From Williamsia sp. 1135 (lineage in GTDB: Bacteria; Actinomycetota; Actinomycetes; Mycobacteriales; Mycobacteriaceae): a stretch of DNA of 64,000 nucleotides. Of this stretch, positions 18,485 to 28,600 are shown piece by piece. The notes beneath the pieces were generated by a model that was not told where the DNA came from, did no database searches, and saw only the letters and a list, made by a program, of their open reading frames with translations. The stretch's first letter is position 1; every line of letters begins with the position of its first letter. The translations under genes were made by a program, and so were the position numbers. Location: positions 104,035 through 168,034 of the forward strand of contig NZ_MJEI01000098.1 in the NCBI RefSeq assembly GCF_002095395.1, read 5' to 3'.

Positions 18485-20002
18485 TCAGCTCGCAGCCGGT
18501 TTGGACTGCGCCTCGGTCTCGGAACCAGATGCGGCGTCAGCCTCCGCCATGCGGACCTTCGGCGTCGGATCGGAGAGCACCGGCTTACCACTCGGTGTCT
18601 CGGCCACGTCGCTCGGCAGCAGTTCACCCGCCTCTTTGCGCCGATCCAGATCGATCTGTGCGAGGTGGTCCAGAGCGTTACGCGCGAGCACCTGCTGCTC
18701 GGTGATCGTGAGCTGGGAGCGACCCTTGGTCAGGAACGCGAACGACCAGTCGACGATGGTGTTGAGTCGACTGCGGAATCCGACGATGTAGACCAGATGC
18801 AGCAGCAGCCATCCGAGCCACGCGAAGAAGCCCTCTGTCTCGAGGTTCTTCTTGAATCCGGGCACCGGTACCGACATCACCGCGCTGAACTTCGAGATGG
18901 TCGCCATCGAGCCCTTGTCCCAGTACTTGAACGGCTCGCGATCCTCCGGCTTGGCGCCTTTGAGTTCTGCTTTGATGGCGTCTGCGGCATACCGGCCACC
19001 CTGGATCGCGCCCTGGGCCATACCGGGAACGTCTTCGACCGACATCATGTCGCCGACGACGAAGACATTGGGGTTGCCGGGTATCGACAGGTCGGGGAGT
19101 ACCTTGACCCGGCCCGCTCGGTCCAGTTCGACGCCGCTCTGTTCGGCGAGTTGCTTGCCCAGCGGGCTCGCGGCGACACCGGCCGACCACACCTTGCACT
19201 GAGACTCGATCCGGCGGGTACTGCCGTCCTTCTCCTTGACCAGCAGTCCGTCGTAGTCGAGGTCGACGACCATCGCGTTGAGCTGGATCTCGACGCCCAT
19301 GCTCTCGAGCCGTTTGGCCGCCTTCGCTCCGAGATTCGGGCCCATCGGGGGCAACACCGCGGGTGCGGCGTCGAGCAGGATGACCTTCGCTTCCGTGGAG
19401 TCGATGTTACGGAACGTGCCCTTGAGGGTCTTGTCGCTCATCTCGGCGATCTGCCCGGCAAGTTCGACACCGGTGGGGCCGGCGCCGACGACCACGAACG
19501 TCAAGAGGCGGGCGCGTTCCTCGTGGTCATCGGAGAGCTCGGCCTGCTCGAATGCGCCGAGGATTCGTCCGCGGAGCTCGAGGGCGTCGTCGATGGTCTT
19601 CATACCGGGGGCGAACTGGGCGAAGTGGTCGTTGCCGAAATACGACTGGTCTGCGCCTGCCGCGATGATGAGGCTGTCGAACGGCGTCTCGGTGATCCGC
19701 TCGAGCAGCCTGGAGGTGACCACTTTGTTCTCGAGGTCGATGGACTCGACATTGCCCATCAACACCTGGGCGTTCGCTTGCTTTCGCAGGATCACCCGGG
19801 TGGCCGGGGCGATCTCACCTTCGGAGATGATGCCGGTCGCGACCTGGTAGAGCATCGGCTGGAACAGGTGGTGGGTGGTTCGCGCGATCAGAGTGACGTC
19901 GACATCGGCCTTTCTCAGGCGCTGGGTGGAGAACAGACCTCCGAAGCCGGATCCGATCACCACCACCCGGTGCCGGGTCGAACCTACGGTCTCGTCACTC
20001 AT
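18485..20002 (-). CDS. ndh: Type II NADH dehydrogenase
   Basis: This is a non-proton-pumping NADH:menaquinone oxidoreductase of about 505 residues at the inner face of the membrane. The FAD site is VVVIGSGFGGL near residue 14, and a second dinucleotide site is VVGAGPTGVELAGQIAEM near 170. The quinone-site region contains GVAASPLGK, and the C-terminus has an amphipathic or hydrophobic anchor (LGWLLLHLVYIVGF). The ATG at 20002 is preferred to the one at 20008 because AGGAG then has normal spacing; at 20008 the site would touch the start codon. It corresponds to Rv1854c (ndh) and closes the syntenic block. Confidence 0.95.
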   Translation of the reverse strand: MSDETVGSTRHRVVVIGSGFGGLFSTQRLRKADVDVTLIARTTHHLFQPMLYQVATGIISEGEIAPATRVILRKQANAQVLMGNVESIDLENKVVTSRLLERITETPFDSLIIAAGADQSYFGNDHFAQFAPGMKTIDDALELRGRILGAFEQAELSDDHEERARLLTFVVVGAGPTGVELAGQIAEMSDKTLKGTFRNIDSTEAKVILLDAAPAVLPPMGPNLGAKAAKRLESMGVEIQLNAMVVDLDYDGLLVKEKDGSTRRIESQCKVWSAGVAASPLGKQLAEQSGVELDRAGRVKVLPDLSIPGNPNVFVVGDMMSVEDVPGMAQGAIQGGRYAADAIKAELKGAKPEDREPFKYWDKGSMATISKFSAVMSVPVPGFKKNLETEGFFAWLGWLLLHLVYIVGFRSRLNTIVDWSFAFLTKGRSQLTITEQQVLARNALDHLAQIDLDRRKEAGELLPSDVAETPSGKPVLSDPTPKVRMAEADAASGSETEAQSKPAAS

Positions 20003-20142
20003 GACCATCTCCTGTCAGTTTGCGGATTTTGCGGCCGGGATCTCCAGGGCGTGTGGGATCCGCACCCTGCTAACGGTAGTCAATGAGTGGCGTTTGGTCG
20101 CGGCAAGGTGGGCTTTGCCGCGCGGAGTGTGGCCTGCGGAGT

Positions 20143-20781
20143 TCAGGCAATCATGTCGGCACTGGTGCGTGCCGCCCAAGCCCATGGGAAATGGTTTGCG
20201 TCCCAATAGCTTTTGAGTATTTCATACTCGACTTCGCCGCGTTGCGCGCCGGCGATGGAGGTGTCTGCGCAGTCGTGAAGGCGGGCGAGTCGCAGACCCG
20301 ATTTCTCCATCACCCGGCGCGATGCGGTGTTGACCGCCATGGTCCCGGCAAAGATTCGACTGATGTTCAATTCGGTGAACGAGAGCTGTACCAGCGCGCG
20401 GGAGCCCTCCGTGGCCAGACCGCGACCCCACATCGCGCGTCGCAGCCGGTAGCTCAGTTCGAACTCCGACTGCGAGGAATGCCGGGGTGCCCGCAGACCG
20501 AACCAGCCGACGAAGCTGGCGGCAGCAGGATTGGGATGGCCGACGGACCGCGCGGCCACCAGATCGAGCCGGTCGAGTGCAACCCAGACGCCGGCGCCGC
20601 CGCGGTACCGGGCCTCGGCGACGGCGCGCGGGATGACCCATTCCTCGATGACCTCCCTCGGGGTGGCGATGCCACCCGTGACGTACCGCATCACCGCGGG
20701 GTCACTGTCGAGGGCGACCAGATGGTCGGTATCGGACGCGGCAACCGGGCGGAGCACCAGGCGGTCGGTCTCGATGATCAA
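20143..20781 (-). CDS. GNAT-family N-acetyltransferase (RimJ/RimL type)
   Basis: This is a GNAT protein of about 212 residues. The N-terminus IIETDRLVLRPVAASDTDHL is the standard opening of the RimJ/RimL subgroup, and the acetyl-CoA loop region is YRLRRAMWGRGLATEGSRAL. NTASRRVMEKSGLRLA is the usual last conserved element. There is no ATG at the front. A TTG at 20781 with AGGAG four bases upstream is the best start; the frame can be opened further to TTG 20793. The substrate (ribosomal protein N-terminus, small amine or antibiotic) cannot be deduced. It is monocistronic, between ndh and the fatty-acid cluster. Confidence 0.8.
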   Translation of the reverse strand: MIIETDRLVLRPVAASDTDHLVALDSDPAVMRYVTGGIATPREVIEEWVIPRAVAEARYRGGAGVWVALDRLDLVAARSVGHPNPAAASFVGWFGLRAPRHSSQSEFELSYRLRRAMWGRGLATEGSRALVQLSFTELNISRIFAGTMAVNTASRRVMEKSGLRLARLHDCADTSIAGAQRGEVEYEILKSYWDANHFPWAWAARTSADMIA

Positions 20782-20974
20782 CGAACTCCTCAATTCCCCG
20801 GCCCGCCTCTCCAGCCGAACTGGCGGACTGCTGTGCGCATACTACGGTCTACCGGCCGATGGTGGCGGACATTCACACCAGAGTGTCGCCTGTTCACCCA
20901 TGAGGTCCGCTTTTCGAAAGGCGAACTGTGGCAGTGTGAACCGGACGAGCCGCGGTTGGGCGCCGTGACCGCCC

Positions 20975-20980
20975 TACACT
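20975..20980 (+). promoter_or_regulatory. -10 box for the fatty-acid modification cluster (TACACT)
   Basis: TACACT lies exactly 7 bases before ATG 20988 with no ribosome site between, which suggests a leaderless transcript for the four-gene unit. Confidence 0.5.
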
Positions 20981-20987
20981 GGCGGAC

Positions 20988-22268
20988 ATGCAATCGGCGA
21001 GTTCACGCCATACGACCACCGTGGCGGTCGTGGGATCCGGCGTCGCCGGACTGAGTGCCGCGTATCTGCTGCGCTCCGGTCATGACGTCACACTGTACGA
21101 AGGTGACGGCAGGCTGGGTGGACACGCGCACACCCACTCGGTCGCCACAGATGCCGGTCCGATCGGTGTGGATTCCGGGTTCATCGTGCACAACGACCGC
21201 ACGTATCCGCTGCTCCGCCGCCTGTTCGCCGAACTCGACGTCCCGGTCCGGCCGACCGAGATGAGCATGAGCATCTACGACCAGGCCACCGGTGTGCAGT
21301 ACGCCGGGGGCCGTGGGTTGCGCGGGATCTTCGCGCAACCACGCCGGGTCGTGGACCGTGAGTTCGTGTCGATGCTGCTGGAGGTTAAACGGTTCCATCG
21401 GGCCGCGGCCGAGGTACTGGCCGGCCAGGACGACGCAGATCTGAGCACCTACGGGCACTTTCTGGCCGACCGAGGTTTCTCGGACTACTTCATCCGGATG
21501 TTCGCCCTGCCGCTGGTGTCGTGTGTCTGGTCGACCGGGTCGAAAAAATCGCTGGACTATCCGGCCCGCTACCTTTTCGCGTTCCTCGACAACCACGGCA
21601 TGCTCTCCGTGAAGGGGTCGCCGCAGTGGTACACCGTCCAGGGTGGATCGCGTACCTACGTGGATCGGGTGGCCGCCGCACTGAACGACGTACGTACGGA
21701 TTCCCGGGTCACCAACATCGTGCGCGAGCGCAACGGCGTCACGATCACTGCCGACGGTCACCCCGACCGTCGTTTCGACAAGGTGGTCATCGCGACGCAC
21801 GCGAAGGATGCGCTCACACTGCTGGCCGATCCGAGCGAACCGGAGAAGGAACTGCTCGGCGCCTTTGACTACGCCGTGAATCGGACCATCCTGCACACCG
21901 ACTCCTCCCTGATGCCCACCGCAGTTCGGGCCGGTGCGAGCTGGAACTATCTGACCCCGGACCCCACCGAGGACGATTCGCCGCCTGTGGTGACCTACTG
22001 GATGAACCGATTGCAAGGGCTCACGGGCACCCGGCAGTATTACGTCACGCTCAACGCTCCCGACCGGATCGACCCGTCCGAGGTGATCGCCTCCATGGAC
22101 TACGAGCACCCGGTCTTCACGCCGAAAGCAGTTGCAGCGCAACGCGGTCTGAAAGGTCTGAACACCGCCACAACAGCGTTCGCCGGGGCTTATCACGGCT
22201 GGGGTTTCCATGAGGACGGCTGCCGGTCCGGGGTGGCGGCAGCGGCGCACTTCGGGGCGCCGTGGTGA
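20988..22268 (+). CDS. FAD-dependent amine-oxidase-type oxidoreductase (Rv0449c-like)
   Basis: This 426-residue flavoprotein has the Rossmann motif VAVVGSGVAGLSAAYLLRSG from residue 9 and the following RLGGHAHTH, the usual pattern of the phytoene desaturase/amine oxidase superfamily. TYPLLRRLFAELDVP and the C-terminal GAYHGWGFHEDG are shared with the group that travels with cyclopropane-synthase-like genes. It starts a tightly overlapping unit with DUF1365, a CFA-like methyltransferase and an SDR. The first three match M. tuberculosis Rv0449c-Rv0447c (ufaA1). It is probably a desaturase or reductase acting on the fatty acyl chain of a phospholipid. The exact reaction is inference. Confidence 0.82.
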   Translation: MQSASSRHTTTVAVVGSGVAGLSAAYLLRSGHDVTLYEGDGRLGGHAHTHSVATDAGPIGVDSGFIVHNDRTYPLLRRLFAELDVPVRPTEMSMSIYDQATGVQYAGGRGLRGIFAQPRRVVDREFVSMLLEVKRFHRAAAEVLAGQDDADLSTYGHFLADRGFSDYFIRMFALPLVSCVWSTGSKKSLDYPARYLFAFLDNHGMLSVKGSPQWYTVQGGSRTYVDRVAAALNDVRTDSRVTNIVRERNGVTITADGHPDRRFDKVVIATHAKDALTLLADPSEPEKELLGAFDYAVNRTILHTDSSLMPTAVRAGASWNYLTPDPTEDDSPPVVTYWMNRLQGLTGTRQYYVTLNAPDRIDPSEVIASMDYEHPVFTPKAVAAQRGLKGLNTATTAFAGAYHGWGFHEDGCRSGVAAAAHFGAPW

Positions 22269-23059
22269 TGAGCCCCCAGAGCACCTCGCCGCCGACGCCC
22301 GCGTTGGTGCAGGGGCGGGTGCGCCATCTGCGCAGAACCCCACTCGAGTACGGCTTCGATCACCGCGTCTATCAGTGGCTGGTCGATCTCGACGAGCCAC
22401 CGCGGGTGCCTGCCGCGCTCCGGCCGTTCGCACGCTTGTACGCCGCAGATCACCTCGGCGAGGCGGGGCCAGACGCCGAACGGACCGATCCGCTGGCCCA
22501 GCAGCTCCGAATCAAGGCCAATGTGGAGAGCTTCTTGGCGCAGCGTGATGTAGAGCTGGGCGCCGGCGGCCGGATTTTGATGCTGTCCAACGCGCGGGTC
22601 CTCGGTTATGTGTTCGACCCACTGACCGTCTTCTGGTGCTATGCCGGAACCGAACTCCGCTGCGTCGTCGCCGAGGTGCACAACACCTACGGCGAGCGCA
22701 CCGCGTACCTGCTCGAACCGGAGCCGGATCGGGCTGCGTTGCACAGCCGTGTGCCCAAACATTTCTACGTCTCGCCCTTCAACGACGTCTCCGGCGACTA
22801 CGACATCGACGTCCGTCTCGACACCGACCGAGTGTTCGTATCGATAAGCCTGCTCCGAGAAGGTGCGAAGATGTTCACCGCGAGCTTCGACGGTCGTGCC
22901 CGTGCGTATACCCCTCGATTGCTCGGCCATTTGCTGATCACCAATCCGCTGATGCCGCAACGTGTTACGGCCCTCATTGCCTTCCACGGCGTGTGGTTGT
23001 GGCTTCGGCGTCTGCCCGTTCGCGCGCGTCCCGCGCACATCCCGCCCGAAGGAGTCTGA
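22268..23059 (+). CDS. DUF1365 protein (Rv0448c-like)
   Basis: This DUF1365 protein has about 263 residues. Conserved elements are GRVRHLRRTPLEYGFDHRVYQW near the start (in part), LSNARVLGYVFDPLTVFWCY, VHNTYGERTAYLL and KHFYVSPFNDVSGDY. DUF1365 genes consistently sit between an FAD oxidoreductase and a CFA-synthase homologue, but their biochemical role is not established. The ATG at 22268 overlaps the upstream stop as TGATG; two in-frame GTGs at 22262 and 22265 are alternatives. The stop overlaps the next start in the same way. Confidence 0.82.
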   Translation: MSPQSTSPPTPALVQGRVRHLRRTPLEYGFDHRVYQWLVDLDEPPRVPAALRPFARLYAADHLGEAGPDAERTDPLAQQLRIKANVESFLAQRDVELGAGGRILMLSNARVLGYVFDPLTVFWCYAGTELRCVVAEVHNTYGERTAYLLEPEPDRAALHSRVPKHFYVSPFNDVSGDYDIDVRLDTDRVFVSISLLREGAKMFTASFDGRARAYTPRLLGHLLITNPLMPQRVTALIAFHGVWLWLRRLPVRARPAHIPPEGV

Positions 23060-24375
23060 TGTCCGAATCGGCCGACACCCAGCAGCTGCCCGAACTGGCC
23101 GAGCCCTTTTGTCTGCGTCGGCCGATCCTGGGCGGGGTGTGCTTTCTCGCGAGCTTCGCGAAGATGTTCGTCGACCAGGCGGTCAAGCGGACACCGGTGC
23201 AGGTGGTGTACCCGGACGGGACCATACGCGGCGGTGGCGATTCCACCACTCCGCGATTGGAGATCGTGCGTCCCAAAGCCCTGCATGAGCGGATGGGCCA
23301 CAATCCCAAGATCGGTCTGGGGGAGGCATACATGGCCGGTGACTGGCGGGTCGCAGACGGTCACGACCTCGGCCGGGCGCTGACCCCGTTCGCCGAACGG
23401 CTGACATCGCTGGTCCCGGAACCCTGGTGGAAGCTGCGGGTGTTCGTCGACACCAAGATCCCACACCGGCACAAGAACACCCCTGAGGGTTCGCGGAGGA
23501 ACATCGGCGCCCACTACGACCTCAGCAACGATCTCTTCGCCACGTTTCTCGATCCGACGATGACCTACAGTTCAGCGCTGTTCGACCCGAGCATGCCGGC
23601 GGACGAGCAGGATCTCGAACTGGCCCAATACCGGAAACTGGACTCGATCCTCGATCAGGCGGAAGTGAGAGCCGGATCGCGGGTGCTCGAGATCGGGACC
23701 GGATGGGGCGCACTGGCGATTCGTGCCGCTCAGCGCGGCGCGCAGGTGACCACGGTGACGCTGTCGAGTGAACAGCTCGAGATGGCCAAGTCCCGGGTGG
23801 CCGCTCTCGGTCTGAGCGACAAGATCGAGATCCGGCTGCAGGACTACCGGGCGGTGACGGGACAGTTCGACTCGATCGTGTCCGTGGAGATGATCGAGGC
23901 GGTCGGCGAAGAATACTGGCCGACCTACTTCGCCAAGATCGACTCGCTACTCGCGCCCGGGGGCCTCGTTGCCATCCAGGCCATCCTGATGCCGCACCAG
24001 CGGATGGTCGCCACCCGCAAGTCGTTCGGCTGGATCCAGAAGTACATCTTCCCGGGTGGTCTCATCCCGTCTTTCGAAGCGATCGAGAAGACATTGGCCG
24101 AGCACACCTCGTTGCGCGTATCAGGGCGGCTCGATTTCGGTCAGGACTACGCAGAGACGTTGCGGCGGTGGCGGACCGCTTTCACCGAGCACGAGCAGCG
24201 GGTGCGACAGCTGGGATTCGACGAGACCTTCGTTCGGATGTGGGAGTACTACCTGGCGTATTGCGAGGCGGGCTTTGCCTCGGACTACCTGCAGGTCAGT
24301 CAGATCCAGATGACTTCGAACAGCCCGGACTCGGGCAGGAAAGACGAGGTGAGCCGACATGTCGACAACTCTTGA
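23059..24375 (+). CDS. Cyclopropane-fatty-acyl-phospholipid synthase-type methyltransferase (UfaA1-like)
   Basis: This is a 438-residue SAM-dependent methyltransferase acting on unsaturated acyl chains of membrane lipids. Family signatures are NIGAHYDLSNDLFATFLDP (in part, residues 148-166), MTYSSALF, the SAM motif VLEIGTGWGALAIRAAQRG from residue 209, and the C-terminal YYLAYCEAGF. The ATG at 23059 has GGAG six bases upstream and overlaps the DUF1365 stop (TGATG). The best-matching neighbourhood is that of UfaA1 (Rv0447c), linked to methylation of oleate toward 10-methyl-branched (tuberculostearic-type) acids. A cyclopropanase cannot be excluded from sequence. MTYSSALF has Ser where E. coli Cfa has the bicarbonate-ligand Cys. 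Confidence 0.88.
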   Translation: MSESADTQQLPELAEPFCLRRPILGGVCFLASFAKMFVDQAVKRTPVQVVYPDGTIRGGGDSTTPRLEIVRPKALHERMGHNPKIGLGEAYMAGDWRVADGHDLGRALTPFAERLTSLVPEPWWKLRVFVDTKIPHRHKNTPEGSRRNIGAHYDLSNDLFATFLDPTMTYSSALFDPSMPADEQDLELAQYRKLDSILDQAEVRAGSRVLEIGTGWGALAIRAAQRGAQVTTVTLSSEQLEMAKSRVAALGLSDKIEIRLQDYRAVTGQFDSIVSVEMIEAVGEEYWPTYFAKIDSLLAPGGLVAIQAILMPHQRMVATRKSFGWIQKYIFPGGLIPSFEAIEKTLAEHTSLRVSGRLDFGQDYAETLRRWRTAFTEHEQRVRQLGFDETFVRMWEYYLAYCEAGFASDYLQVSQIQMTSNSPDSGRKDEVSRHVDNS

Positions 24376-25108
24376 CGGCAAACGGGTATGGGTGATCGGT
24401 GCGTCCAGCGGTATCGGTGCGGCGACTGCCCACGAACTGGTCAAACGCGGTGCACGCGTTGCCATCTCTGCGCGGCGGGAGCAGGAGCTGCACGAGGTCG
24501 CAGGTTCTGAGATGGTCGTCGCGGTCGCCGATGTCAGCGACCGTGAGTCGGTGGACGCCGCAGCGGCGACGGTCCGAGCCGCGCTGGGCGGGATCGACGT
24601 GGTGCTCATCAACGCTGGATTCTGGCAGCAGATGGACGTCACCGACTGGGATCGCGACCTGTTCGCCCGCCACGTGGAGGTCAACCTGCTCGGGATGAAC
24701 AACTGCGTCGGCGCGGTGTTGCCCGAGATGGTCTCCGCGCGCAGCGGCACGATCGTCGGCGTGGCATCTGTCGCCGGATACCGCGGACTCACCGGTGCGG
24801 AAGCCTACGGCGCCACGAAGGCGGCGCAGATCAACATGCTCGAGGGGATGCGGGTTGCTCTCGACCGCAAGGGCGTTCAGGTGGTCACGGTGTGCCCGGG
24901 TTTCGTGAAGACCGGGTTGACCGAGTCCAATTCGTTCCCGATGCCTTTCCTGATCGAGGCGGATGAGGCGGCGGAATCCATCTGCAACGGCCTCGAACGC
25001 GGGCAGATGGAGATCGTGTTCCCGCTGCCCATGGCCGCCCTGATGAAGGTCGCGCGAGTCCTTCCCGTCCGGCTGTGGGCGAAGGCATTCGGTCGCGCTG
25101 CGAAATGA
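24359..25108 (+). CDS. Short-chain dehydrogenase/reductase
   Basis: This 249-residue classical SDR has the cofactor loop GASSGIGAAT (residues 14-23), NAG at 85-87, and the catalytic Tyr150 and Lys154 in YGATK. It overlaps the end of the methyltransferase gene by 17 bases, so it is firmly part of the same transcript. In several bacteria an SDR accompanies the same FAD/DUF1365/CFA trio. It may reduce or oxidise an intermediate of the lipid modification; its substrate is not known. The ATG is preceded by GAGGTGAGCC. Confidence 0.85.
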   Translation: MSTTLDGKRVWVIGASSGIGAATAHELVKRGARVAISARREQELHEVAGSEMVVAVADVSDRESVDAAAATVRAALGGIDVVLINAGFWQQMDVTDWDRDLFARHVEVNLLGMNNCVGAVLPEMVSARSGTIVGVASVAGYRGLTGAEAYGATKAAQINMLEGMRVALDRKGVQVVTVCPGFVKTGLTESNSFPMPFLIEADEAAESICNGLERGQMEIVFPLPMAALMKVARVLPVRLWAKAFGRAAK

Positions 25109-25143
25109 GTCAGACCCGGCAACGCCCCCGGAATCGGTGCCGT

Positions 25144-25149
25144 TAGGCT
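25144..25149 (+). promoter_or_regulatory. -10 box for the thioesterase gene (TAGGCT)
   Basis: TAGGCT is followed by 7 bases and the ATG at 25157. CGGAGCG between them could also serve as a close ribosome site. Confidence 0.4.
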
Positions 25150-25156
25150 CGGAGCG

Positions 25157-25600
25157 ATGAACGAGCGCCTGTCCGAACCCGCCGAGATCGCATTGCACCT
25201 GCGCTGGGGCGATATGGACATCAACAACCACGTGAACAATGTCCAGTACGCGAGACTCTTCGAGGAAGCCCGCGTTCGGACGATGAAGTCGTGGTTCGGG
25301 AAAGGCCCTGGTGGAACCGGGTCTTTCCACATCGCGCGACAGGAAATCGAGTTCGTGGCGCCGCTGCTCTATTCGACCGATCCGGCGGTCGCGAAGGTCT
25401 GGATCAGTCGTGTCGGCACCTCGTCGTTCGACTTCGGTGCCGAGCTCCGCGACAGCCTGGGCGATCTGAAGGCATTGTGCGAAACCACCGGTGTGACAGT
25501 CGATCCTGGCACCGGTTCATCGCGTCCGATCGAGGGCGAGGTGCGCGAGTTCTTGCGAACGAAACTCGGCGACCCGGTCCCTTTTCGGCGCCGGGCCTGA
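25157..25600 (+). CDS. 4HBT-type acyl-CoA thioesterase
   Basis: This 147-residue hot-dog protein has the 4-hydroxybenzoyl-CoA thioesterase pattern: LRWGDMDINNHVNNVQYARLFEEAR (in part), in which the Asp of DMDINNHV is the usual catalytic residue, followed by VAPLLYSTD and VWISRVGTSSFDFG. It probably hydrolyses medium or long acyl-CoAs. It lies 48 bases after the SDR gene and has its own -10-like box, so membership in the fatty-acid cluster is possible but not shown. Confidence 0.85.
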   Translation: MNERLSEPAEIALHLRWGDMDINNHVNNVQYARLFEEARVRTMKSWFGKGPGGTGSFHIARQEIEFVAPLLYSTDPAVAKVWISRVGTSSFDFGAELRDSLGDLKALCETTGVTVDPGTGSSRPIEGEVREFLRTKLGDPVPFRRRA

Positions 25601-25669
25601 GACCACGTCGGCCGGCGACGTCAGGGCGGCGTGATATACCGGCGTGAGGACCGGAAGGGGACTGCCAGC

Positions 25670-28600
25670 GTGCTGAAACTGCATCGCGCCGAACGCACCA
25701 GCACCTTGGTGACAGCGCTCGCCGAGATCTTGGCGGCCCCGATGCCGGACCCCTTTGCCGCCGAGATCGTCGCAGTGCCCGCCCGCGGTGTGGAGCGCTG
25801 GTTGACCCAGCAATTGTCCGCGGTGCTCGGCACCACCGCACAGATGTCGGGAGACGGCATCGCCGCCAACATCGAGTTCCCGTCACCGGCTGCCCTCGTC
25901 GACGAGGTGATCGGATGCGTCGGTGGCGGGCGATCGGCGTCGGTCCGCTCCGACGACGACCCCTGGTCGGCCGGCCGGATGCTCTGGACCCTGCTGTCGG
26001 TGATCGACGAAGCCGCGGACGATCCGGTGTGCGCCATCCTCGCGCGGCACCTCGGACGCTCGGGACCCGACGGCCGACGCGCGGGTTTTCGGATCGGGCG
26101 ACGCTATGGCACGGCAGAGCACCTGACACAGTTGTTCCGCGGATACGCAACCCACCGACCACAGATGATCGTCGACTGGGCTCGCGGCGCCGACACCGAC
26201 GGCAGCGATCAGCCGCTCGGAGCGGAACTGCTCTGGCAGCCTCATCTGTGGCGCCTGCTCCGCGCCCGCATCGACAATGACAGTCCACCCGAGCGACTCG
26301 ACGATGTGTGTGCGCTGGTACGGCAGCAACCGGACCTCGTCGATCTGCCGCCGCGGGTGGCGCTCTTCGGGGCGACCCGACTCAGCACGGAACAGCTGCA
26401 GGTCTTGGCCGCACTCGGCGCCCACCGCGAGGTGAATCTGTTTCTGCCACACGCGAGCCCCGCGCTGTGGGACAAGGTCCGGGCGACTCCGGCGGTGCGG
26501 CGCCGCAGGGAAATGGTCATCGGCGCCGTCGAACATCCGTTGCTCGCATCGCTGTCCCGGGAGGTTCGCGAGCTGCAGATGCGTCTGGCCCCCTTTGTTG
26601 ACGAAGACGTCCACCACCCTGCAAGTCCGTCCGCGAAGACGCATCTGGCGCAGCTTCAAGACGCCCTGCGTGAGGATCGGGTACCCGCAGGGTCGGCGAG
26701 TCCCGACGGAAGTGTCGAGGTGCATTCCTGTCACGGCCCGGCCCGCCAGGTCGAGGTTCTGCGTGAACTCGTCCTGCACCTGTTCCAGGACGACACCTCG
26801 CTCGATCCCCGCGATGTCATCATCATGTGCCCCGACGTGGAGACCTACGCCCCGTTGATCAGGGCGGCGTTCGGTCAGACCACTCATCTGCACCCGGGCC
26901 ATGAGCTACGGGTCCGGTTGGCCGATCGCGCTCTGCGCCAGACCAATCCGCTTCTCGAGGTGATGTCCGAGCTCTTGACACTCGCGGGTGGTCGAGTCAA
27001 GGCCAGTGAGGTCCTGGGGCTGGCCGAGAGCGCACCAGTGCGTGCCCGATTCGACTTCAGCGACGACGATCTCGAGCGGCTACGCGAATGGACCGCCGAA
27101 TCGGGTGCCCGGTGGGGGATCAACGACAATCAGCGAAAGCCGTTCGGACTCGGTGGCTTTGCCCAGAACACCTTCAGCGCCGGTCTCGACCGGATCCTCC
27201 TCGGCGTCGTCGCCGACGAGACCGAACTGAGCTGGCTCGGCACGGCGCTTCCCCTCGACGACGTCGACAGTGCCGACGTAGACCTCGCGGGGCGGTTCGC
27301 CGAGTTCGTCAGTCGACTCGACGCCGCGTTGGCCACCCTCCGTGGACCGCGTCCGGCAGCGGAGTGGGCGCAGAACATCTCGGCCGCCATGGATTTGCTG
27401 ACCGCAGTACGTCCGGCTGACAGCTGGCAACGGGGACAGGCCCATCAGGAGGTTGCCGCGGCCACCGAGCACGGGGCCGAGGTGGTGGTCCGGCTCGCAG
27501 ACATCCGGGCGATGCTGGCTCGACGGTTGGCGGGCCGTCCGACCCGCGCGAACTTCCGTACCGGAGAACTGACGGTGTGCACGATGGTGCCGATGCGGGC
27601 GGTACCGCATCGGGTGGTGATCCTGCTCGGGCTCGATGACGAGAGCTATCCCCGCGCCGGAGGGGTCAACGGTGACGACATCCTGGCCGCCGACCCCTGG
27701 GTGGGAGAGCGCGACATCCGCAGCGAAGACCGGCAATTGCTGCTCGACGCGACCATGTCGGCGGTGGACCGGCTGATCGTGCTCTACACCGGCAACGATC
27801 CGGTGACCGGGCTGCGGCGGCCGCCTGCGGTGCCGGTGGGAGAACTGATGGATGCCGCAAACGGAATGCTTGCGACCGGGTCGGTGCTGACAATTCACCC
27901 CCTGCACGCGTTCGATCCTGCCAATTTCGTCCTGCCTGCGCCGTTCAGTTTCGATCGTTCGGCGCTCGCGGGCGCTCGGGCCACCCGTGGTGTCCAGGTG
28001 GCGGAGCCGGCCCTGCTCCCGGATCCACTGCCGCCTCGTGCCGGAGACGTCGAATTGGCGGAACTGATCGCGTTCGTCGAGCACCCCATGCGGGCCTTCT
28101 GTCGGCAGCGGCTCGGCCTCTATCTGCCTGGCGACGAGGAGGAGCTCGACGACGTGCTCAGCGCGGAGATCGGGGGTCTGGACAAGTGGTCGATCGGCGA
28201 TCGGATGCTGGCAGCGCGTCTGGCCGGAGTGGACGCGGCGGCGCTGCGAGCCGGCGAACTGAGGCGCGGCACCCTGCCACCGTTCCGCCTGGGCGGCGAG
28301 GTCTTTCGCGGGATATCCGACGACGTCGAAGCGCTGGTCGCTGCGGCCGAACCGTTGTACGAGGGCAACCCGGAATCGATCGACGTGACCGTCGACCTGG
28401 CGGGCGGCAGACGCCTGACCGGCACGGTGATCGGGGTCCACGATGGGGTGTTGGTCCGCACGGTCTTCTCTCGGCTGGCGGCCAAGCATCGGGTCGCGGC
28501 GTGGGTGAATCTGCTGGCGCTCGCCGCCACGGAGCCGCGCGACTGGTCTGCCGTCGTCGTCGGACGTGCCCGCTTCGGGAACCGGCTGCAACGATCCCGA

